Part shown: piece after piece, positions 48,631 to 57,593 of the stretch
How positions within the stretch are numbered: position 1 is the first letter of the stretch
How the letters are laid out: each line of letters starts with the position of its first letter
DNA from: Streptomyces sp. 6-11-2
Lineage (GTDB): Bacteria; Actinomycetota; Actinomycetes; Streptomycetales; Streptomycetaceae
Direction of reading: 5' to 3'
Assembly: GCF_006540305.1 (NCBI RefSeq)
Contig: NZ_BJOR01000001.1
Location: forward strand, 6,076,001-6,140,000
Length of the DNA: 64,000 nt
Program-made: the position numbers and the translations under genes
Notes under the pieces: generated by a model
Databases searched by the model: none
What the model was told of the DNA's origin: nothing
Seen by the model: the letters and a program-made list of their open reading frames with translations, nothing else

Positions 48631-49185
48631 ATGCGCGCACCCATCGGGAACTTCGACCAGGCCACGCCCGCCCCCGACTGCCTCGACGAGCTGACCCGCC
48701 CGGTCGCCGATGCCGTACGCCACTGGTGCGGCGCTGTCCCGGCCGACGAGATCGTCTACGTCGAGACCGACCCGGAGTGGGCCGACACCGCCGTCTTCGT
48801 CGAGCACTACGGCCCGGAACTGCTGGAGACCTCCGCGAACTGTGTGGTCGTGGCGGGCCGGCGCGGCGGCGAGACCCGACTGGCCGCCTGCCTCGCCCTG
48901 TCCGCCACCCGCGTCGACGTCAACGGCGTCGTGCGCCGCCAACTCGGCGCCCGCAAGGCCTCCTTCGCGCCCATGGAGGTGGCGACCGGGGAGACCGGCA
49001 TGGAGTACGGCGGCATCACGCCCATCGGACTCCCCGCCGACTGGCCCCTCCTGGTCGACTCCCGCGTCGTCGACCTGCCCTACGTCCTGGTCGGCAGCGG
49101 GCGGCGCCGCGGCAAGCTCCTGGTGCCGGGCAAGGCGTTCGCGCAGCTGCCCGGCGCGGTGGTGCTGGACGGGCTCGGGGTCTGA
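48631..49185 (+). CDS. YbaK/ProX-type aminoacyl-tRNA editing domain protein
   Basis: The 184-residue protein has the YbaK/EbsC fold: SANCVVVAGRRGGETRLAAC, RVDVNGVVRRQLGARKASFA with the conserved Lys, and GMEYGGITPIGLPADWPLLV with the GGxxP loop. Stand-alone members deacylate mischarged tRNA such as Cys- or Ala-tRNA(Pro). The tRNA substrate is not identifiable from sequence alone. Confidence 0.9.
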   Translation: MRAPIGNFDQATPAPDCLDELTRPVADAVRHWCGAVPADEIVYVETDPEWADTAVFVEHYGPELLETSANCVVVAGRRGGETRLAACLALSATRVDVNGVVRRQLGARKASFAPMEVATGETGMEYGGITPIGLPADWPLLVDSRVVDLPYVLVGSGRRRGKLLVPGKAFAQLPGAVVLDGLGV

Positions 49186-49200
49186 TCCCGTCCGCGGCGC

Positions 49201-50247
49201 TCAGGCCGGCGCGTGGTGGGCGAGGCGCAGATGCGGGTCGGCCTCGCCGGGGGCCGGGGCCGGGTCGGCGTGGACCAGGGCCGCGGTGAGGCCGGGTACG
49301 GCGTGGAGCAGGGCGTGTTCGGCCTCCACGGCGGTGGCGTGGGCCTGGCGCACGGTCGCCTCGCCGTCCACGACCACCGCGACCTCCGCGCGCAGCCGGT
49401 GGCCGATCCAGCGCAGCCGGAGCTCGCCGACCGCCCGCACGCCCGGCACCTCGGTCAGTGCCCGTTCGGCGCGGTCCACCAGGGCCGGGTCGACGGCGTC
49501 CATCATCCGCCGGAACACCTCGCGGGCCGCGTCGCGCAGCACCAGCGCGATGGCCGTCGTGATCGCCAGCCCCACGATCGGGTCGGCGGCGCGCAGTCCC
49601 AGGGCCGAGCCGGCGGCGCCCAGCAGGACGGCCAGTGAGGTGAAGCCGTCCGTGCGCGCGTGCAGCCCGTCGGCGACCAGCGCGGCCGAGCCGATGGCGC
49701 GGCCGACACGGATCCGGTGGCGGGCCACCCACTCGTTGCCCGCGAACCCGACGAGGGCCGCCAGGGCGACCGCGGGCAGGTGCTCGACGGGGCGCGGATC
49801 GAGAAGCCGCTGGAAGGCGGCCCAGGCGGAGAAGGCGGCGGACGCGGCGATGGTCACCACGATCACCAGGCCCGCCAGGTCCTCGGCGCGTCCGTAGCCG
49901 TAGGTGAAACGCCGGGTCGCCGCGCGGCGGCCCAGCACGAAGGCGATTCCCAGCGGTACGGCGGTCAGGGCGTCCGCCGTGTTGTGCACCGTGTCGCCGA
50001 GCAGCGCGATGGAGCCGGACGCGACCACCACCACCGCCTGGGCGAGCGCCGTGGCGCCGAGCACGGCCAGCGAGACCCACAGCGCCCGCATACCGCGGGC
50101 GGAGGACTCCAGCGCGCGGTCCAGCCGGTCGGCGGAGTCGTGGGAGTGGGGGGCGAGGAGGTGCGCGAGGCGGTGGCGGAGAGAGGGTCCGTGCGCGGGC
50201 TCGTGCTCGGGTCCGTGGTGGTGCCCGCGGTGGTGCCGGTCGGTCAC
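49201..50247 (-). CDS. cation diffusion facilitator (metal efflux) transporter
   Basis: The 348-residue protein has a His-rich N-terminus (DRHHRGHHHGPEHEPAHG), six membrane spans and a C-terminal domain. Metal ligands are placed as in zinc CDF proteins: GDTVHNTADALTA in span 2 (H and D) and DGLHARTDGFTSL in span 5 (H and D). The GTG at 50247 follows AAGGGGAAGC. It is divergent from an ArsR regulator, so Zn(II) or Co(II) efflux under metal control is likely. Confidence 0.92.
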   Translation of the reverse strand: MTDRHHRGHHHGPEHEPAHGPSLRHRLAHLLAPHSHDSADRLDRALESSARGMRALWVSLAVLGATALAQAVVVVASGSIALLGDTVHNTADALTAVPLGIAFVLGRRAATRRFTYGYGRAEDLAGLVIVVTIAASAAFSAWAAFQRLLDPRPVEHLPAVALAALVGFAGNEWVARHRIRVGRAIGSAALVADGLHARTDGFTSLAVLLGAAGSALGLRAADPIVGLAITTAIALVLRDAAREVFRRMMDAVDPALVDRAERALTEVPGVRAVGELRLRWIGHRLRAEVAVVVDGEATVRQAHATAVEAEHALLHAVPGLTAALVHADPAPAPGEADPHLRLAHHAPA

Positions 50248-50281
50248 GTGCTTCCCCTTCCGTGCGCGCGGAGGTGGACGT

Positions 50282-50325
50282 GTGGCGCCCACGACGCCAT
50301 TATGTGCGTATGAGCGCACGCATGC
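50282..50325. promoter_or_regulatory. candidate ArsR operator overlapping the regulator start
   Basis: TGTGCG (50303-50308) and CGCACG (50315-50320) form an inverted repeat around the ArsR start codon, with an AT-rich CATTATG just before. The close spacing suggests a leaderless mRNA with the operator across its start. Confidence 0.5.
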
Positions 50326-50669
50326 ACCTGTCATCTGCGCACGATGCGCACCCGCGCACCCCGGGCGAGGAGCAGTTGGCGCTGGCCGCCGAACTCCTCG
50401 CCCTGCTCGGCGACCGCACCAGGCTCGCCCTGCTGCACGCGCTGACGTCCGGCGAGGCCGACGTCACCACGCTCACCGAGGCGTGCGGGGCGGCCCGTCC
50501 TGCGGTCAGCCAGCACCTGGCAAGGCTGCGGCTGGCCGGGCTGGTGAACACGCGCAAGGAGGGCCGCCGGGTCGTCTACTCCCTGCGCGACGGCCACCTG
50601 CGCCGGCTGGTGGACGAGGCGCTGAACGTCGCCGACCACCGGCTCGGCGACCGGCCCCTCCACGACTGA
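50310..50669 (+). CDS. ArsR/SmtB family metal-responsive regulator
   Basis: The 119-residue protein has the ArsR winged helix (LLALLGDRTRLALLHALTSG, then CGAARPAVSQHLARLRLAGL). No CxC metal motif is present in helix 3, so this is not an arsenic or cadmium alpha-3 sensor. The C-terminal helix (SLRDGHLRRLVDEALNVADH, then RLGD) has D-x-H and D-H pairs as in alpha-5 zinc/cobalt sensors, although the spacing is not canonical. With the divergent CDF gene, it probably represses metal efflux until the metal binds. ATG 50310 was preferred over an upstream in-frame start. Confidence 0.9.
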   Translation: MSARMHLSSAHDAHPRTPGEEQLALAAELLALLGDRTRLALLHALTSGEADVTTLTEACGAARPAVSQHLARLRLAGLVNTRKEGRRVVYSLRDGHLRRLVDEALNVADHRLGDRPLHD

Positions 50670-50716
50670 GGCCCCCCACAGGTGAGGGCGGCGGTCCTGG
50701 GGGAAGGCGGCGAAAG

Positions 50717-51124
50717 TCAGCCCAGACGGGGGATCTCGATCGCCGGGCAGTGGTTCATGACCATGTCGAGGCCCGCCGCACGGGTGCGCTCGAAGGCGGC
50801 CTCGTCGACCACCCCCAGCTGGAACCAGACGGCCTTCGCGCCCTTGGCGACCGCCTCGTCGGCGACCTGGCCGGCGAGGTCGCTGTTGACGAACACGTCG
50901 ACCACGTCCACGTGGAACGGGATGTCCGCGAGGGAGGGGTACCCCTGTTCGCCGTGCACTGTCTCCGCCTTCGGGTGGACCGGGACGACACGCTTGCCGA
51001 AGCGCCGCAGCACCTCGGCGACGCCGTACGCGGCCCGGCCGCGGTTCGAGGACAGGCCCACGACCGCCCAGGTGTCACCGTGTTCGGTCAGGATCTTCCG
51101 GATGGTCGCAGCGTCGCCGTACAC
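50717..51124 (-). CDS. CoA-binding domain protein
   Basis: The 135-residue protein is a single Rossmann CoA-binding domain like YccU: DTWAVVGLSSNRGRAAYGVA, KRVVPVHPKAETVHGEQGYP, VFVNSDLAGQVADEAVAKGA, KAVWFQLGVVDEAAFERTRA. Such proteins bind CoA but have no known activity. GAGGAGACCCCTG precedes the GTG at 51124. Confidence 0.9.
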   Translation of the reverse strand: MYGDAATIRKILTEHGDTWAVVGLSSNRGRAAYGVAEVLRRFGKRVVPVHPKAETVHGEQGYPSLADIPFHVDVVDVFVNSDLAGQVADEAVAKGAKAVWFQLGVVDEAAFERTRAAGLDMVMNHCPAIEIPRLG

Positions 51125-51271
51125 CAGGGGTCTCCTCGTCTCGGGAAGGGTTGCCGTCCGGGCAACGACGGGCGCCGCCCGGCGATTCCCGGCCGGTACG
51201 GAACCCGCCGACCTGTCCGGAACGTGCGGCCTCGGCCTGCGCGCGGCCGTCCGGCGGCCTACGCTCGGGCC

Positions 51272-52006
51272 GTGCTGCGCATCATCGACGCCCGAACCGG
51301 CGAGCCCGTGGACGCCGCCCCCGCCCGCCGCGGGCTGACCCGTGTCGAGGCGCACGCGTCGGGCTGCGACGCGTCGGGCCTGCGCGTACTGCTGGTCGCC
51401 GACATCCTCGTCCGCGCCCTCGAACTGAGCGGCACGCCCGTGTGGTCGCTGCTGTCCGGCGGCCGGGAACAGGCGCGGGAACTGCGGGCGGCGGCGGCCG
51501 CCCTCGGCATCCGGCCCTTCGAGGACGGCCGCGGCGCCGGCACCGCCCCGGGTGAGGCCCAGATCGTCCATGTGGCCGTCGAGGGCGCCGATACCGCGAC
51601 CGGGGGCGTCCGGATCGCCGTCGCGCCCGTCGACGCGACGGTGCCCGCCGTCCCCGCGCGCGACGACGACCCCGCCGCCTGGCGCCTGGCACTGCTCGCC
51701 CGCCGCCACACCCGGCCCGTACGGCTGGACGAGGCCGCGCTGGACGACGCCCGCCGGACTCTGGCGCGATGGCGCGCGGCGGTCGCCGACTGGGCGCGGC
51801 GGCCCTCCCGGCCGGTCCCCGACGAGGTGCGCGGACGGCTGCGCGGCGCCTGGGAGGACGACCTGGACGTGCCGGCGGTCCTGCGGGTGCTGGAGTGGGC
51901 CGGGACCGATCCGGACCTGGCGGACGGCGCGCGCTTCGAGACGTACGCGTACGCGGACCGGCTGCTCGGCCTCGACCTCACGCGCGACCTGGGGCGTGCG
52001 GCGTGA
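51272..52006 (+). CDS. degenerate cysteinyl-tRNA synthetase-like protein
   Basis: The 244-residue protein keeps parts of a class-I cysteinyl-tRNA synthetase (or MshC) scaffold. The start LRIIDARTGEPVDAAPARRG parallels the first strand of CysRS, SGLRVLLVADILVRALELSG occupies the place of the HIGH helix, and DLDVPAVLRVLEW followed by FETYAYADRLLGLDLTRDLG matches the CysRS C-terminal helices. HIGH and KMSKS motifs are missing and the length is about half, so aminoacylation is not expected. It overlaps SixA by four bases (GTGA), so the two are made together. Function unknown. Confidence 0.65.
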   Translation: MLRIIDARTGEPVDAAPARRGLTRVEAHASGCDASGLRVLLVADILVRALELSGTPVWSLLSGGREQARELRAAAAALGIRPFEDGRGAGTAPGEAQIVHVAVEGADTATGGVRIAVAPVDATVPAVPARDDDPAAWRLALLARRHTRPVRLDEAALDDARRTLARWRAAVADWARRPSRPVPDEVRGRLRGAWEDDLDVPAVLRVLEWAGTDPDLADGARFETYAYADRLLGLDLTRDLGRAA

Positions 52007-52551
52007 TCGCCCGCGCGGGAGCCGGCCCGCTGCGCCGCCTGGTGGTCCTGCGGCACGCCAAGTCCGCCTGGCCCGAGGGCGTCGCCGACCACGACCGCCC
52101 GCTCGCGCCCCGCGGCCGCCGGGACGCGCCCGCGGCGGGCCGCGCGCTCGCCGAGGCCGACTGCCTCCCCGACTTCGCGCTGTGCTCCACCGCGCTGCGC
52201 GCCCGGCAGACCTGGGAACTGGCCTCAGCCCAGTGGGGCACTCCACCGCCGGTGCGCTACGACCGCCGGCTGTACGCCGCCGACGCCCCCGATCTGCTCG
52301 CCGCCGTGCGCGAGGCGCCGCCCGAGGTCGGGACGCTGCTCCTGCTCGGCCACAACCCGGGCCTGGAGGAACTGGTCCTGGAACTGGCCGGGGACGGTCT
52401 GGACGACGCGCTGGACCGGCTCCGGACGAAGTTCCCGACCTCCGCGATCGCCATCCTGTCCTGGCACGGCCCCGGCTGGCCGTCCCTCGCCCCGGGCGCC
52501 GCCCTCCTGACGGACCTGACCGTGCCGAGGGGCGCCAAGAAACGGCGGTGA
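52003..52551 (+). CDS. SixA-type histidine phosphatase
   Basis: The 182-residue protein has the phosphohistidine phosphatase signature LVVLRHAKSAWPEGVADHDR with the catalytic RH, the pattern GRRDAPAAGRALAEADC, FALCSTALRARQTWELA, and the second catalytic His in LLLLGHNPGLEELVLEL. SixA dephosphorylates phosphohistidine on signalling proteins. It starts in the stop codon of the CysRS-like gene. Confidence 0.9.
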   Translation: MIARAGAGPLRRLVVLRHAKSAWPEGVADHDRPLAPRGRRDAPAAGRALAEADCLPDFALCSTALRARQTWELASAQWGTPPPVRYDRRLYAADAPDLLAAVREAPPEVGTLLLLGHNPGLEELVLELAGDGLDDALDRLRTKFPTSAIAILSWHGPGWPSLAPGAALLTDLTVPRGAKKRR

Positions 52552-52642
52552 ACCGCGCGCGTGCCCGGCGGCAGGTCTCCCTCCGGCCGCGCGGGGCGAA
52601 CCCTCGTGCGGCACCCGCGTGGGCGCCGCATAGGCTGGACCG

Positions 52643-53269
52643 ATGCAGGACGAGTACCGCACAGTCGCACGCGCGGGCGTGCACGAGACAGAGGTCAACC
52701 GCTCGCGCTTCCTGTGCGCTCTCGCCCCGGCGGCCACCGAGCGGGAGGCCCAGGACTTCGTCGCCGCCGTCCGCAAGGAGCACGCCGACGCCACGCACAA
52801 CTGCTGGGCCTACGTCATCGGCGCCGACGCCGGGATCCAGAAGGCGAGCGACGACGGGGAGCCGGGCGGTACCGCCGGCGTCCCCATGCTCCAGATGCTG
52901 CTGCGCCGCGACATGCGGTACGTCGTCGCCGTCGTCACCCGTTACTACGGCGGTGTCAAGCTCGGCGCGGGCGGGCTCATCCGGGCCTACGGCGGAGCCG
53001 TCGGCGAGGCGCTGGACACGCTCGGGACCCGCACCCGCCGCAGGTTCCGCATCGCCACCGTGACCGTGGACCACCAGCGGGCCGGCAAGGTGCAGAACGA
53101 CCTCCGGGCCACCGGGCGCGCAGTGCGGGACGTGCGCTACGGCGAGGCCGTCACCATCGAGATCGGCCTGCCGGACGCCGACGTGGACGCCTTCCGGGGA
53201 TGGCTCGCGGACGTCACGGCCGGGACCGCCGGGTTCGAACTGGGCGGCGAGGCCTACGGAGATGCGTGA
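52643..53269 (+). CDS. YigZ/IMPACT family protein
   Basis: The 208-residue protein has the YigZ/IMPACT signatures: ATHNCWAYVIGADAGIQKAS, DDGEPGGTAGVPMLQMLLRR, VVAVVTRYYGGVKLGAGGLI and RAYGGAVGEALD. Members are linked to translation control, but a bacterial function is not settled. The C-terminal ~75 residues form the small ferredoxin-like domain. Confidence 0.93.
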   Translation: MQDEYRTVARAGVHETEVNRSRFLCALAPAATEREAQDFVAAVRKEHADATHNCWAYVIGADAGIQKASDDGEPGGTAGVPMLQMLLRRDMRYVVAVVTRYYGGVKLGAGGLIRAYGGAVGEALDTLGTRTRRRFRIATVTVDHQRAGKVQNDLRATGRAVRDVRYGEAVTIEIGLPDADVDAFRGWLADVTAGTAGFELGGEAYGDA

Positions 53270-53375
53270 CACATCGGGCATATCGCGCCAATCGGCCTGC
53301 CCGGTGCCGTGCATGACGGTCGATACGGGAGTAACCGCCCGTGATGTCAGACCCGGCCGTTAGTCTTCCGGGATC

Positions 53376-54539
53376 ATGAGGCTCCTGCACACTTCCGACT
53401 GGCATCTGGGCCGGGCGTTCCACCGCGTGAACATGCTCGACGCCCAGGCTGGGTTCATCGGGCACCTCGTCGCGACGGTGCGCGAGCGCGACGTCGACGC
53501 GGTGGTCGTGTCGGGGGACGTGTACGACCGCGCGGTGCCCCCGCTGGCCGCGGTCGAGCTCTTCGACGACGCGCTGCACCGGCTCGCCGGCCTCGGCGTG
53601 CCCACGGTGATGATCTCCGGGAACCACGACTCGGCCCGCCGCCTCGGCGTCGGCGCGGGGCTCATCGACCGCGCGGGCATCCACCTGCGCACCGAGCCGT
53701 CGGCGTGCGGGACCCCGGTGGTCCTCGCGGACGCGCACGGCGAAGTGGCCTTCTATGGTCTGCCCTACCTTGAACCGGCCCTGGTCAAGGACGAGTTCGG
53801 GGTCGACAGCGCAGGCCACGAGGCAGTACTGGCCGCCGCCATGGACCGGGTGCGCGCCGACCTCGCCACACGGGCGCACGGCACCCGTTCCGTCGTCCTC
53901 GCGCACGCCTTCGTCACCGGCGGCCGGCCCAGCGACAGCGAACGGGACATCACCGTCGGCGGGGTCGCCGCCGTCCCCGCCGGCGTCTTCGCCGGCGTCG
54001 ACTACACCGCCCTGGGCCATCTGCACGGCTGCCAGACCATCACCGAGCGCGTGCGCTACTCGGGCTCCCCGCTGCCGTACTCCTTCTCCGAGGCCGCCCA
54101 CCGCAAGAGCATGTGGCTGATCGACCTGGACGCCGACGGCTTCGCCGGCGCCGAGCGGGTCGACTGCCCGGTCCCGCGCGCGCTGGCCCGGATCCGGGGC
54201 ACGCTGGAGGACCTGCTCGCCGACCCGGACCTCGCCCGCCACCGCGAGGCGTGGGTCGAGGCGACACTCACCGACCCGGTCCGCCCCGCCGAACCCATGG
54301 CCCGCCTCACCGAGCGCTTCCCGCACACCCTCAGCCTCGTCTTCGATCCCGAACGCGTCCCCGGCGAGCCGGACGTGTCCTACGCCCGCCGGCTCGCCGG
54401 CCGCGGCGACCAGCAGATCGCGGAGGACTTCGTGGCCCACGTACGCGGCGCCGCACCCGACGAGCACGAACGGACCGTGCTGCGCGAGACGTTCGACGCG
54501 GTGCGCGCGGACGAGGCGGTACGGGAGGTGGCGCGGTGA
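53376..54539 (+). CDS. sbcD: exonuclease SbcD
   Basis: The 387-residue nuclease subunit has the Mre11-type phosphoesterase motifs: LLHTSDWHLGRAFHRV, VVVSGDVYDRAVPP, VMISGNHDSARRL, VVLAHAFVTGG and TALGHLHGCQ, which bind two Mn ions. SbcCD cuts DNA hairpins and blocked ends. The stop overlaps the sbcC GTG by four bases. Confidence 0.97.
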   Translation: MRLLHTSDWHLGRAFHRVNMLDAQAGFIGHLVATVRERDVDAVVVSGDVYDRAVPPLAAVELFDDALHRLAGLGVPTVMISGNHDSARRLGVGAGLIDRAGIHLRTEPSACGTPVVLADAHGEVAFYGLPYLEPALVKDEFGVDSAGHEAVLAAAMDRVRADLATRAHGTRSVVLAHAFVTGGRPSDSERDITVGGVAAVPAGVFAGVDYTALGHLHGCQTITERVRYSGSPLPYSFSEAAHRKSMWLIDLDADGFAGAERVDCPVPRALARIRGTLEDLLADPDLARHREAWVEATLTDPVRPAEPMARLTERFPHTLSLVFDPERVPGEPDVSYARRLAGRGDQQIAEDFVAHVRGAAPDEHERTVLRETFDAVRADEAVREVAR

Positions 54540-57529
54540 GGCTGCACCGGCTCGACATCACCGCCTTCGGTCCCTTCGGCGGCTCGCAGACGGTCGACTT
54601 CGGCGCGCTGTCGGCCGCCGGGCTGTTCCTGCTGCACGGTCCCACCGGCGCCGGCAAGACCTCCGTGCTGGACGCCGTGTGCTACGCGCTGTACGGCGCG
54701 GTCCCCGGCGCCCGGCAGAGCGGGCAGGGTACGACCCTGCGCAGCGACCACGCCGCCACGGGCACCCGCACCCAGGTCACCCTCGACCTCACCGTCGCCG
54801 GACGCCGGCTGGAGGTCACCCGCCTGCCACCCTGGGAGCGCCCCAAGAAGCGCGGCACGGGCACGACGCTCGACAAGGCCCAGAGCCTGCTGCGCGAGTA
54901 CGACGCGACGGCCGGTGCCTGGAAGGACCTCAGCCGCTCCCACCAGGAGATAGGCGAGGAGATCACCCAGCTGCTCGGAATGAGCCGCGAGCAGTTCTGC
55001 CAGGTCGTGCTGCTGCCGCAGGGCGACTTCGCACGGTTCCTGCGCGCCGACGCCGAGGCCCGGGGCAAGCTGCTCGGCCGGCTGTTCGACACGCACCGTT
55101 TCGCCGAGGTGGAGAAGCGCCTCGCCGAGCGCAGGCGCGCCACCGAGGCCCGGGTGCGCGAGGGCGACGCCGCGCTGCTGGCCGACGCGCACCGTATGCA
55201 GCAGGCGGCGGGCGATGCCATGGAGCTGCCGGAACTCGCGCCCGGCGAGCCCGGCCTGGCGCAGGCCGTCCTGACCGCGGCCGCCGTCGCCCGTACCACC
55301 GCGCGTGAGCAACTGACCGTCGCCCGTTGCCGGCTCACGTCCGCCGAGTCCGCCCACGCCGACGCCGAGGCGTCGCTGCATCGGGTACGCGAAGTGGCCC
55401 GGCTGCAACGGCGGTCCGCCGAGGCCCGGGAGCGCGCCGAGCGCCTGGCGGAGCGGGCCGGCGCCCACCGGGAGGCACAGGCGCGGATGGAGCGGGGGCG
55501 CAAGGCCGGGACGGTGGCACCGGCGCTCGAACTGCGCGAGGCCGCCGACGCCGCGCACCGCCGTGCGGCCGCCGCCGAGGCACGCGCGCGTGCGGTGCTC
55601 CCGGCGGAGTTCGCCGACGCCGGCGCCGCCGGACTGGCCGCCGCCGCGCGCCGCGCCGCCGAGGAGCTGGGCGGGCTCGAGCCGGCCCGCCGCGCCGAGC
55701 GGCGCCTGGCCGACGTCGTCGCCGAGCGCGCCGCGGCGGACCGGCAGGAACGCGCCGACGACGACGTCCTCCAGGAGGCCGAGGCCTGGCTCGCCGGATG
55801 GGAGACGACCCGGCCCGCGTTGCAGACGCGCATCGACACCGCCCAGGAGGCGGCCGCCCTGGCCGAGCGGCTCGCCCTGCGGCTGGAACCCGCGCGACAG
55901 CGGCTCGCCGCCGCCCGGGTGCGCGACTCACTGGCCGCGGACACCGAGGAGGCGCGGCGGCGGGCGCTCGCCTCCGCCGAGGCCGCCGCACGCGCCAAGG
56001 ACCACTGGCTGGACCTGAAGGAGCAGCGCCTGAACGGCATCGCGGCCGAACTGGCCGCGAGCCTCGCCGACGGAGAGCCCTGCGCCGTCTGCGGCGCCAC
56101 CGAACACCCCGCGCCCGCGCGGAAGGTCGCCGGGCACGTCGACCGCGAGGCGGAGGAGCGCGCGCTCGACGACCACCAGGACGCCGAGGAGCGGCGCGCC
56201 CGGCACGAGCGCCGCCTCGGCGCCGTACGCGAGGAGCTGGCCGCCGCCACCGCCGAGGCGGGCGACACCCCCACGGCACAACTCGCCGACGAGGCCGGGG
56301 AACTGGAGGCCGAGCTGGCCCGGGCCCGCCGGGACGCCTCCGCCCTGCACGCGGCGCGGCAGGAGCTGCACCGCGCCGAGCAGGAGCGCGAGAGGCGGCT
56401 GACCGACCGCAGGCAGGCCGAGCTCCGAGCCACCTCCCGGCTGGCCCAGCGGGACGGCCTGGAGCGTGAGAAGACCGCCCTGGAGGCGGAGTTGGCCCAA
56501 GCCCGGGGAGCCGCAGAGACCGTCGCCGCCCGCGCCGCCCAACTGGAGCGGCGGGCGGCACTGCTCACCGAGGCCGCCGACGCCGCACGCACCGCCGGGG
56601 ACAGCGCCGAGCGGCTCAAAGACGCCGACGGACGGCTCGCCGAGGCCGCCTTCCGGGCCGGCTTCGACACCCCCGAGGCCGCGTCCGTCGCCCTCCTCGA
56701 CGACGCCGCCCACCGTGAGCTGCAACGGCGCCTGGACGTCTGGCACACCGAGGAGGCCGCCGTGCGCGCGGTCCTCGCCGAGGCCGACACCGCGGCCGCC
56801 GCCGGGCTGCCGCCCGCCGACCTCACCGCCGCGGAGGCGGCCGAGGCAGCCGCGGGCCGGCGGGTGCGGGAGGCCTCGTCCGCACGGGACGCCGCCGACC
56901 GCCGCTGCGCCGAACTCGACCGGCTCTCCGCGCGCGCCGCGACCGGCATGCGCCGGCTGGCTCCGCTGCGCGAGGAGTACGACCGCGTGGCCCGCCTGGC
57001 CTCCCTCACCGCGGGCACCTCGGCCGACAACGAGCGCAAGATGCGCCTGGAGTCCTACGTCCTCGCGGCCCGCCTGGAACAGGTGGCCGCCGCCGCGACC
57101 GTGCGCCTGCGGCGCATGTCGTCCGGCCGGTACACCCTCGTCCACTCCGACGACCGGGCGGGCCGCGGCCGCAGCGGTCTGGGACTGCACGTCGTCGACG
57201 CCTGGACGGGCCGGGAGCGGGACACGGCGACCCTGTCGGGCGGCGAGACGTTCTTCGCCTCCCTCGCCCTCGCCCTCGGCCTCGCGGACGTCGTCACGGA
57301 CGAGGCCGGAGGGGTGCGCCTGGACACGCTCTTCATCGACGAGGGCTTCGGCAGCCTCGACGACCAGACCCTGGACGAGGTCCTCGACGTCCTCGACGCC
57401 CTGCGCGAACGCGACCGCAGCGTCGGGATCGTCAGTCATGTCGCCGACCTGCGGCGCCGCGTCCACGCCCAACTCGAGGTCGTCAAGAGCCGGTCGGGAT
57501 CGACCGTACGGCTGCGCGGAGCGGGCTGA
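54536..57529 (+). CDS. sbcC: exonuclease SbcC (Rad50-like ATPase)
   Basis: The 997-residue ATPase has Walker A GPTGAGKTS at residues 35-43, long Ala/Glu/Arg-rich coiled coils on both sides of the zinc hook CAVC (C516 and C519), the signature LSGGETFF around residue 900 and Walker B TLFIDEGFGSLDDQTLDEVL. It drives the SbcD nuclease. The start is GTG within the sbcD stop. Length is normal for the family. Strong base-composition bias in the coiled coil gives long open antisense frames that are not genes. Confidence 0.97.
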   Translation: MRLHRLDITAFGPFGGSQTVDFGALSAAGLFLLHGPTGAGKTSVLDAVCYALYGAVPGARQSGQGTTLRSDHAATGTRTQVTLDLTVAGRRLEVTRLPPWERPKKRGTGTTLDKAQSLLREYDATAGAWKDLSRSHQEIGEEITQLLGMSREQFCQVVLLPQGDFARFLRADAEARGKLLGRLFDTHRFAEVEKRLAERRRATEARVREGDAALLADAHRMQQAAGDAMELPELAPGEPGLAQAVLTAAAVARTTAREQLTVARCRLTSAESAHADAEASLHRVREVARLQRRSAEARERAERLAERAGAHREAQARMERGRKAGTVAPALELREAADAAHRRAAAAEARARAVLPAEFADAGAAGLAAAARRAAEELGGLEPARRAERRLADVVAERAAADRQERADDDVLQEAEAWLAGWETTRPALQTRIDTAQEAAALAERLALRLEPARQRLAAARVRDSLAADTEEARRRALASAEAAARAKDHWLDLKEQRLNGIAAELAASLADGEPCAVCGATEHPAPARKVAGHVDREAEERALDDHQDAEERRARHERRLGAVREELAAATAEAGDTPTAQLADEAGELEAELARARRDASALHAARQELHRAEQERERRLTDRRQAELRATSRLAQRDGLEREKTALEAELAQARGAAETVAARAAQLERRAALLTEAADAARTAGDSAERLKDADGRLAEAAFRAGFDTPEAASVALLDDAAHRELQRRLDVWHTEEAAVRAVLAEADTAAAAGLPPADLTAAEAAEAAAGRRVREASSARDAADRRCAELDRLSARAATGMRRLAPLREEYDRVARLASLTAGTSADNERKMRLESYVLAARLEQVAAAATVRLRRMSSGRYTLVHSDDRAGRGRSGLGLHVVDAWTGRERDTATLSGGETFFASLALALGLADVVTDEAGGVRLDTLFIDEGFGSLDDQTLDEVLDVLDALRERDRSVGIVSHVADLRRRVHAQLEVVKSRSGSTVRLRGAG

Positions 57530-57559
57530 GCGGCCTGGAACGGGGGAGCAGGACCAGCG

Positions 57560-57586
57560 GGGGGCGGCCGGAGGCCGGCCGCCCCC
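57560..57586. terminator. bidirectional terminator between sbcC and the DUF885 gene
   Basis: GGGGGCGGCCGG (57560-57571) pairs with CCGGCCGCCCCC (57575-57586) over an AGG loop: a perfect 12-bp stem between convergent genes. Confidence 0.85.
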
Positions 57587-57593
57587 AGGCGGC

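Noticed and set aside
54682..57039. Long antisense open frame (785 residues, Ser/Arg/Ala-rich) opposite sbcC
   Set aside because: It mirrors the GC-biased coiled-coil codons of sbcC, has no family match and no ribosome site; it is a shadow.
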